Positions 7,701 to 10,770 of a stretch of 10,770 nucleotides of DNA are shown piece after piece. The translations under genes and the position numbers were made by a program. The notes below the pieces were generated by a model. It saw only the letters and a list, made by a program, of their open reading frames with translations, had not been told where the DNA came from and ran no database searches. Position 1 is the first letter of the stretch. Each line of letters begins with the position of its first letter. Source of the stretch: Cyanobacteria bacterium UBA8156. GTDB taxonomy: Bacteria > Cyanobacteriota > Cyanobacteriia > Pseudanabaenales > Pseudanabaenaceae. The stretch covers positions 1-10,770 of the forward strand of contig DMPD01000107.1 of assembly GCA_003456125.1 (NCBI GenBank). Reading direction: 5' to 3'.

Positions 7701-8728
7701 GCAAACCCGGTCAGGGATACCACGCTGTCTACGATTGCTCGCCGGTTGTCTCCCTTGCCAAGGTAAAAGAAATTCTCTACCGGCTTCGAGAAATCCAAAC
7801 CACCGGCAAACACCGGCACCGGCCGCGCCCCTTGGTATTCCAATTCCTGCACCACCGCCACATAGTGGGCATCGTCGCGGGTCACCAGGTGGCTCCGGGC
7901 CAAAATCACCCCCACACAGGGGGCCAAGGGGTCTTGCAACTCTTCCCCAATGTCGTCGCGGCCGTTGTACCAAGCCAGGTATTCCTCCAGGCTCTCGAAC
8001 ATCTTGGGGGCCAGCGGGTGCCAAATCCCCTCGTCGGGATACACCAACGGCTCCGCCACCTGCAATTCTGCCTTCCGCTCCTGAAAGGCCGGCAGGTAGT
8101 TTTGGGCCAGGTTCAACAAGAAGTTTTCGATGTTTTCTTCGGAACCCCCCAACCAATACTGAAACGCCAACATGAAGTTGCGGGCATCCTGAGCCTTGTC
8201 CATCGGCAAATACTTCAGGATTTTGGGCAGGGTTTGCACCACTTTTAACATGCTGTCTTGGAAGGAGCTCCCGGCTTTTTCCTTCCGTTTCTTCATGAAT
8301 TGGGCGATCGCCCCCTTGGATTGCCCCAAGTTCGCCATGTTGAAACTGCCCAGCTTGTTGAGGCGCATCACCTCCGGCATCGACGGAAACACAATGCACG
8401 CATCCAGGCGATCGCGCACGGCGGTCACCGCCGCCACCACCTTGGTCGCCACCTCTTCCACAAACACCAGCGAAGCGATGAACACATTGGCTCGGTTCAA
8501 GTCTTCGCAAAACGCGGCGTAGCAATCCGGATCGCGAATTTCTTCAATCAGGTACCCGCTGGCCTCAATTTGGAGATGGGGGTTGTCCCGGTTGATGCGC
8601 GCGATCGCGGCGGTCAGCACGCTCTGGTATTGGGGCTCCAACACAATGTAGACCAGATTCATCCAAACCTTGCCGGCCACGGCTTCCGGAACGATGCGGC
8701 GGGCGGTCGGTCTCACGGGTACAAACAT
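4748..8728 (-). CDS. chlH: Magnesium chelatase subunit H (porphyrin-binding, catalytic)
   Basis: ChlH binds protoporphyrin IX and, with the ChlI/ChlD ATPase motor and the helper Gun4, inserts Mg2+ in the first committed step of chlorophyll synthesis. The 1326 residues match the usual length (about 1330) and show no break. The N-terminal ChlH-specific domain (about 20-170) contains [11 protein letters not shown] (57-67), [18 protein letters not shown] (114-131) and [16 protein letters not shown] (134-149). The CobN/ChlH core follows. It contains [15 protein letters not shown] (614-628) and [13 protein letters not shown] (653-665). E622 and E657 fall where I recall the essential glutamates E625 and E660 of the Synechocystis protein. 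The ATG at 8728 has GAGGAG (8734-8739) 5 nt away, a strong ribosome site. The stop is TAG. chlI, chlD and gun4 are not in the window. The closest upstream gene on the same strand, the permease, ends 106 nt away, so chlH probably has its own promoter. Confidence 0.98.
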   Translation of the reverse strand: MFVPVRPTARRIVPEAVAGKVWMNLVYIVLEPQYQSVLTAAIARINRDNPHLQIEASGYLIEEIRDPDCYAAFCEDLNRANVFIASLVFVEEVATKVVAAVTAVRDRLDACIVFPSMPEVMRLNKLGSFNMANLGQSKGAIAQFMKKRKEKAGSSFQDSMLKVVQTLPKILKYLPMDKAQDARNFMLAFQYWLGGSEENIENFLLNLAQNYLPAFQERKAELQVAEPLVYPDEGIWHPLAPKMFESLEEYLAWYNGRDDIGEELQDPLAPCVGVILARSHLVTRDDAHYVAVVQELEYQGARPVPVFAGGLDFSKPVENFFYLGKGDNRRAIVDSVVSLTGFALVGGPARQDHPKAIAALAKLNRPYMVALPLVFQTTEEWQDSDLGLHPVQVALQVALPELDGAVDPIVLSGRDGATGRAIALSDRIETIASRAIKWGNLRRKARHEKKIAITVFSFPPDKGNVGTAAYLDVFASIHRVLQSLMGNGYDVQGLPGTSAELMNEILHNPNALAGSPELNIAYRMNVREYEAHTADYESIAAQWGPAPGTLNSDGQNLLVFGKHYGNVFVGVQPTFGYEGDPMRLLFSKSASPHHGFAAYYTYLKKIWQADAVLHFGTHGSLEFMPGKQVGMSGECYPDSLIGDLPNIYYYAVNNPSEGTIAKRRGYATTITYLTPAPENAGLSRGLQELSELIASYKELRLGGRGIGIANAIADKVRLTNLDKDVPLPEQDAKDMTLEERDNVIGLVYSKLMEIEARVLPCGLHVVGDAPKIGDVTDVLTSIASFDRAEDGLKSLLRILAESVGREIEEIYQNSDRGILADVDLLANLRAAARQGVHALVEATAEAGDRVSRLAVLNFFNMGKKEPWLAALQSAGYANVNAEDLKPLFGFLEFCLKQIVADNELGGLIQALEGNYIEPSPGGDPIRNPLVLPTGKNMHALDPNSIPTSAAVQAAQVVVDRLLARQKAENGGVYPETISVVLWGTDNIKTYGESLAQVLSMLGVRPKTDSLGRVNKLELIPLEELGRPRIDVVVNCSGVFRDLFVNQMDLIDRAVKLAAEAEEPLEQNYIRKHALQQAEELGLTVRQAATRVFGNAAGSYSANVNLAVENSTWESEEDLQQMYLSRKSFAFSAEFTNTQQRALYESTLKKVDVTFQNLDSSEISLTDVSHYFDSDPTKVIAGLRQDGKQPTAYMADTTTANAQVRTTSETVRLDTRTKLLNPKWYEGMLNSGYEGVREISKRLVNTMGWSATAGAVDNWVYEDVNEVYVKDQAMCDRLKNLNPNSFRKMVGTLLEVNGRGYWETSAENLDRLRELYQELEDRIEGVA

Positions 8729-8834
8729 CCAAACTCCTCAAGCCGTAGTGAATCGATGTGCTGCTCAGGCTAGGGCCATGGTACACATCCCCCCCAAGCC
8801 CTGAGTTATTACCCCAATGGTTTTGTTACGAAAG
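8729..8834 (-). promoter_or_regulatory. chlH upstream region with leader inverted repeat
   Basis: These 106 nt separate the permease stop from the chlH ATG. The distal part (8808-8834) is AT-rich, in contrast to its surroundings, and is the likely promoter. On the minus strand it offers TAATAA-type -10 candidates but no convincing -35. The proximal part contains an inverted repeat in plus-strand coordinates, CTCAGGCT (8764-8771) and AGCCCTGAG (8797-8805). It would fold in RNA as an 8-bp stem with one bulged G and a 25-nt loop. A run of seven C (8789-8795; G7 in the transcript) sits in the loop. The ribosome site GAGGAG at 8734-8739 is outside the stem. No known riboswitch class is recognised. 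Confidence 0.4.
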
Positions 8835-9524
8835 TTAATAATTACCAAAGGGGAGGTTTTGGGGGTAGGGGCGGCGGGCGAAGGCCATGGGCAGGGCGAA
8901 CCCAAAGCTGGCGAGGATGGCGATCGCCCCTTGGGTGCGGCTGAGGACGGCGAGGGCGGGGGTGCCCCCCCCCAACAACAGCCCCCCATCCCACTCGCTC
9001 AGACCGGTGAGGCCGGCGATCGCCAGGGTTTGGAGGAAGGGTTGCAGGGCTTGGGCGATGGCTTGGCGGCGGTAGGGAGCGTAGGCCTGGGCGGGGGTAG
9101 CCCCCAACGCCAACCGGGTTTCGATTTCGCCGTAGCGCTCCTGCCACAAACGGGTTTCGGTGGCCAGGGTTTGGGCCACCAGTCCCTGGGTAGCCCCCAA
9201 AATCAACCCCACCCAGGCCGGGTTTTGGGGAGCCAGGATCAGCAGAACGGGGAGCGATCCCAACCCCGCGGCGAGCGTCCCGGGTCGTCGGCTCCCCGCC
9301 AGGGTCACCGCCCCAATCAACAAAGTGGCCGCCCAGGGCCAAGGCCAGAGTATTTCCAGGAAAACTCCCCAGAAAAACAGTTGCAGGGTGCCCTTGAGGA
9401 CGGTGACGACCACGTCGATCCCTAGGCCCCACCGCCAGCCGATGGTCAGGGCCAGCACCGCCAACCCCGCGATCGCCCCGGTGGTCAGGGACTGCCCTTG
9501 CCACACTTGCCAAAAGTTGTCCAT
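8835..9524 (-). CDS. UPF0014 (FetB/YbbM-like) ABC transporter permease
   Basis: This is a 229-residue integral membrane protein with several hydrophobic segments (about 16-34, 46-61, 64-77, 83-99, 103-120, 160-172 and 196-216). The conserved UPF0014 stretch lies in the last third: ETRLALGATPAQAYAPYRRQ (135-154), a proline-containing QPFLQT (161-166), then GLTGLSEWDGGLLLGGGTP (171-189). This matches the family's LGATP...P and LPG...G-LGG-P pattern, but with SEWDG where LPGMM-type residues usually occur. In Escherichia coli FetB pairs with the ATPase FetA for iron export. Here no ATPase gene is adjacent, so substrate and partner are unknown. It is somewhat shorter than FetB (about 259). The ATG at 9524 has no visible Shine-Dalgarno sequence. 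It diverges from the Crp-family gene over 65 nt and lies 106 nt upstream of chlH on the same strand. The ending overlaps nothing; its stop is TAA. Confidence 0.75.
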   Translation of the reverse strand: MDNFWQVWQGQSLTTGAIAGLAVLALTIGWRWGLGIDVVVTVLKGTLQLFFWGVFLEILWPWPWAATLLIGAVTLAGSRRPGTLAAGLGSLPVLLILAPQNPAWVGLILGATQGLVAQTLATETRLWQERYGEIETRLALGATPAQAYAPYRRQAIAQALQPFLQTLAIAGLTGLSEWDGGLLLGGGTPALAVLSRTQGAIAILASFGFALPMAFARRPYPQNLPFGNY

Positions 9525-9531
9525 CGGCCGG

Positions 9532-9550
9532 TTTAACGTGGTCTTAACGT
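9532..9550 (+). promoter_or_regulatory. Pho-box-like tandem repeat TTTAACGT-GGT-CTTAACGT
   Basis: TTTAACGT (9532-9539) and CTTAACGT (9543-9550) are 8-bp direct repeats separated by 3 bp, a period of 11. The cyanobacterial SphR (PhoB) site is described as tandem PyTTAAPyPy(T/A) units with 3-bp gaps, usually three of them. Each unit here matches 7 of 8 positions, with G at position 7, and a third unit is missing. It lies 40-58 nt before the Crp-family ATG, where an OmpR-type activator could replace a -35 box. It also lies 8-26 nt before the permease ATG. The assignment is inference from spacing and motif. Confidence 0.4.
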
Positions 9551-9555
9551 TGGCG

Positions 9556-9588
9556 TACTAGGCTGAATGTAACGAAGAATACTAGGCT
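9556..9588 (+). repeat. Direct repeat TACTAGGCT in the crp-permease spacer
   Basis: TACTAGGCT occurs exactly at 9556-9564 and again at 9580-9588, 24 bp apart. The second copy overlaps the end of the GTA-N8-TAC site and finishes one base before the start codon of the Crp-family gene. A 24-bp offset is somewhat more than two helical turns. It may be a second protein-binding site or a local duplication. Confidence 0.6.
9569..9582. promoter_or_regulatory. Exact NtcA-type site GTA-N8-TAC
   Basis: GTAACGAAGAATAC fits the NtcA consensus GTA-N8-TAC exactly, with the usual T before it. NtcA is the global nitrogen regulator of cyanobacteria. For the permease (minus strand) the site is followed after 22 nt by TAAGAC (9546-9541), near the TAN3T -10 spacing of NtcA-activated promoters but with the last base wrong. 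For the Crp-family gene (plus strand) it ends 7 nt before the ATG, a position expected for repression. The downstream regulator itself has an NtcA-like recognition helix, so autoregulation is an alternative. Confidence 0.5.
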
Positions 9589-9589
9589 T

Positions 9590-10246
9590 ATGCCTCCAAG
9601 CAAAAGCGATCGGCTGTCGTTTCAACCGGATTGGCGGCGCTGGCTCGAGGAGATTTACCGGGATCGACCCTTGCACCCCTTTGAGGCGGGTCAGTCGGTT
9701 CCCCTGTATCCCCACGAAATTTGGGTGGTGAGCCGGGGGGTGGTGCAGTTGAATACCCTCCACGCTTCGGGGGATGAGGTGTTGTTGGGGTTGGTCTGTC
9801 CCTCGATGCCCTTTGGCTTGCCCCTCACCACGTTGGATCCCTACCAAGCGGTGGCTTTGTCCGATGCGGACTTGATGCGTTTGACCGTGACGGAGGTGGA
9901 GCAATCTCCCCAGTTGTCGAAGGGGATTGTGCGGCATTTGGTGCGGCGGATGCAGCAGACGGAGGCGCTGCTGGCCCTGGTGAACCAGCGGCGGGTGGAA
10001 GACCGGCTGCGGCAGTTGTTGCGGTTGTTGCAGCGGGAGGTGGGGCAAGAGACCCCGGCCGGCACCCGCCTGACGGTACGGCTGACCCACCAGCATTTGG
10101 CCAATGCGATCGGCAGCACCCGGGTGACGGTGACGCGGGCTTTGGGGCAGTTCCAGGATGCCGGGTGGCTGAGCATCGATCGCAGCCGCCACATTGTGAT
10201 TCACGAGGGACTGGAAACGGGTTTGCCCACGGCGGCTCCGGCCTAG
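9590..10246 (+). CDS. Crp/Fnr-family transcriptional regulator with NtcA-like recognition helix
   Basis: This 218-residue DNA-binding regulator has a shortened cyclic-nucleotide-like beta-roll at about 20-100, a long dimerisation helix (about 107-150), and a C-terminal winged HTH (about 157-207). The HTH segment LTHQHLANAIGSTRVTVTRA (165-184) is nearly that of NtcA. The same Gly-Ser-Thr-Arg-Val-Thr-Val-Thr-Arg run at 175-183 suggests a GTA-N8-TAC-like target. The N-terminal domain does not look like NtcA. It also lacks the cAMP-binding cassette (FGE...RxA), reading MPFGLPLTTLDPYQAVAL instead, so it probably does not bind cAMP. It has no Fe-S cysteine set; one cysteine (C70) is visible. It is not NtcA itself; I cannot assign a named protein. 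The ATG at 9590 has only a weak AGG three bases upstream. It diverges from the permease and precedes ndhF by 52 nt on the same strand. Confidence 0.88.
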   Translation: MPPSKSDRLSFQPDWRRWLEEIYRDRPLHPFEAGQSVPLYPHEIWVVSRGVVQLNTLHASGDEVLLGLVCPSMPFGLPLTTLDPYQAVALSDADLMRLTVTEVEQSPQLSKGIVRHLVRRMQQTEALLALVNQRRVEDRLRQLLRLLQREVGQETPAGTRLTVRLTHQHLANAIGSTRVTVTRALGQFQDAGWLSIDRSRHIVIHEGLETGLPTAAPA

Positions 10247-10276
10247 CATTGCGGGTCGCGGAAATGGCACAATGCT
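10245..10276. promoter_or_regulatory. Inverted repeat AGCATTG / CAATGCT in front of ndhF
   Basis: AGCATTG (10245-10251, overlapping the stop codon of the Crp-family gene) and CAATGCT (10270-10276) are perfect 7-bp inverted arms with an 18-nt spacer. They lie 23-54 nt before the ndhF ATG. No T-run follows, so a terminator is not favoured. A separate 8-bp palindrome GCAATTGC sits at 10283-10290, next to the ndhF ribosome site. The position suits an operator, for example for a LysR-type regulator, but the factor is unknown. Confidence 0.3.
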
Positions 10277-10298
10277 TGGCAGCAATTGCGGAGCGGCC

Positions 10299-10770
10299 AT
10301 GGACTGGGCAGTAGGTACGGTTTGGTTGGTACCCCTGTATGGGTGGTTGGGGGCCCTGCTGACGCTGCCGTGGTCGTTGGGCTGGGTTCGGCGATCGGGG
10401 CAGCGACCGGCGGCCTACATCAATTTGTTCATGACCTTTGTGGGGTTGGTGCACAGTGCCATCCTGCTATGGGCCCTGGCGGAGCGGGTGCCCCAGACCC
10501 TAGCCATCCCTTGGGTGCGGTTAGGGGACTGGGATCTATCCTTGGCGCTGGAGGTGTCGGCGGTGAGTGCCGGGGCTTCGTTGTTGATCGCCGTGATTAG
10601 CCTGTGTGCCCAGACCTACGGTTTGGCTTCGATGGACACCGATTGGTCGTTGGCGCGGTTTTATGCCCTGGTGGGGTTTTTCGAGGGGGCCCTCAGCGGG
10701 GTCGCCCTGAGCGATTCTTTGCTGTTGAGCTATGGTCTGCTGGAGCTGTTGACGGTTTCCACCTATTTGC
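10299..10770 (+). CDS. ndhF: NDH-1 subunit NdhF, CO2-uptake (NdhF3/NdhF4) type, 5' part only
   Basis: The gene runs off the window edge; 157 codons are visible without a stop. The product is a thylakoid membrane subunit of the NDH-1 complex, an antiporter-like (NuoL-type) proton-pumping subunit. Visible are a first hydrophobic helix (about 4-28), then PAAYINLFMTFVGLVHSAIL (39-58), and a conserved segment resembling the MD-DWSLARFYALVGFFEGAL and YGLLELLTVSTYL regions of cyanobacterial NdhF3/NdhF4 (about 118-157). In those proteins F3 or F4 works with NdhD3/D4 and CupA/CupB for CO2 hydration. The start differs clearly from respiratory NdhF1. I cannot tell F3 from F4 by eye. ATG at 10299 has CGGAG ending 5-6 nt upstream. 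It is 52 nt after the Crp-family gene, so either shared transcription or its own promoter is possible. The partner genes ndhD and cup would be expected downstream, outside the window. Confidence 0.85.
   Translation, partial: MDWAVGTVWLVPLYGWLGALLTLPWSLGWVRRSGQRPAAYINLFMTFVGLVHSAILLWALAERVPQTLAIPWVRLGDWDLSLALEVSAVSAGASLLIAVISLCAQTYGLASMDTDWSLARFYALVGFFEGALSGVALSDSLLLSYGLLELLTVSTYL

Noticed and set aside
6813..8525. 570-codon minus-strand frame overlapping chlH in another frame
   Set aside because: It is an out-of-frame reading of chlH. ChlH is continuous across the region, and the frame's product is Gly/Arg/Pro-rich without domains.
8825..8842. Possible RpaB (HLR1) site GTTACGAA/GTTAATAA upstream of chlH
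   Set aside because: The period is 9 instead of 10 bp and the second half has two mismatches, too weak to list.
10249..10277. Sigma-70-type promoter for ndhF (TTGCGG with CACAAT or ATGCTT)
   Set aside because: CACAAT is only 13 nt from TTGCGG, and ATGCTT at 17 nt is a very poor -10 match.

Overview
The window looks like a GC-rich cyanobacterial chromosome. The palindrome GCGATCGC (HIP1) occurs about 23 times in 10.8 kb. The genes are also those of an oxygenic phototroph: a high-light-inducible (Hlip) chlorophyll-binding protein, the magnesium chelatase subunit ChlH, the cyanobacterial/plastid AAA+ protein Ycf46, a LysR regulator of the NdhR/CmpR clade, and the start of an NDH-1 NdhF subunit of the CO2-uptake type. 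I cannot name the genus. There are no tRNA or rRNA genes, insertion sequences, phage genes or CRISPR arrays. It reads as ordinary core chromosome with several interesting intergenic regions.

Layout. 1-279 (+): Hlip-like protein with a second hydrophobic helix, followed by a strong hairpin at 290-329 that separates it from a convergent block. 352-3092 (-), transcribed from right to left: a one-pass membrane protein of unknown role (2037-3092), then coaE (dephospho-CoA kinase, 13 nt downstream, probably the same operon), then a LysR regulator (352-1314) that has its own 124-nt upstream region with an inverted repeat. The membrane protein diverges from ycf46 (3158-4633, +) across a 65-nt spacer that holds overlapping -10-like boxes for both strands. 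ycf46 converges on chlH (4748-8728, -), and the 114 nt between their stop codons is mostly a degenerate TTGTCTTT tandem repeat. Upstream of chlH lies an UPF0014/FetB-like permease (8835-9524, -). The permease diverges from a Crp/Fnr-family regulator (9590-10246, +), and ndhF (10299 to the window edge, +) follows.

How the genes relate. Several touch inorganic-carbon use (the NdhR/CmpR-type regulator, Ycf46, NdhF) or chlorophyll supply and photoprotection (ChlH, Hlip). They are not one operon, so a shared programme is an inference. The most promising non-coding signal is the 65-nt spacer at 9525-9589. It combines an exact GTA-N8-TAC (NtcA-type) site, two 11-bp-spaced TTAACGT repeats like a cyanobacterial Pho box, and a 9-bp direct repeat. 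It lies in front of a Crp-family gene whose recognition helix resembles that of NtcA. I found no convincing wholly new multi-gene system.
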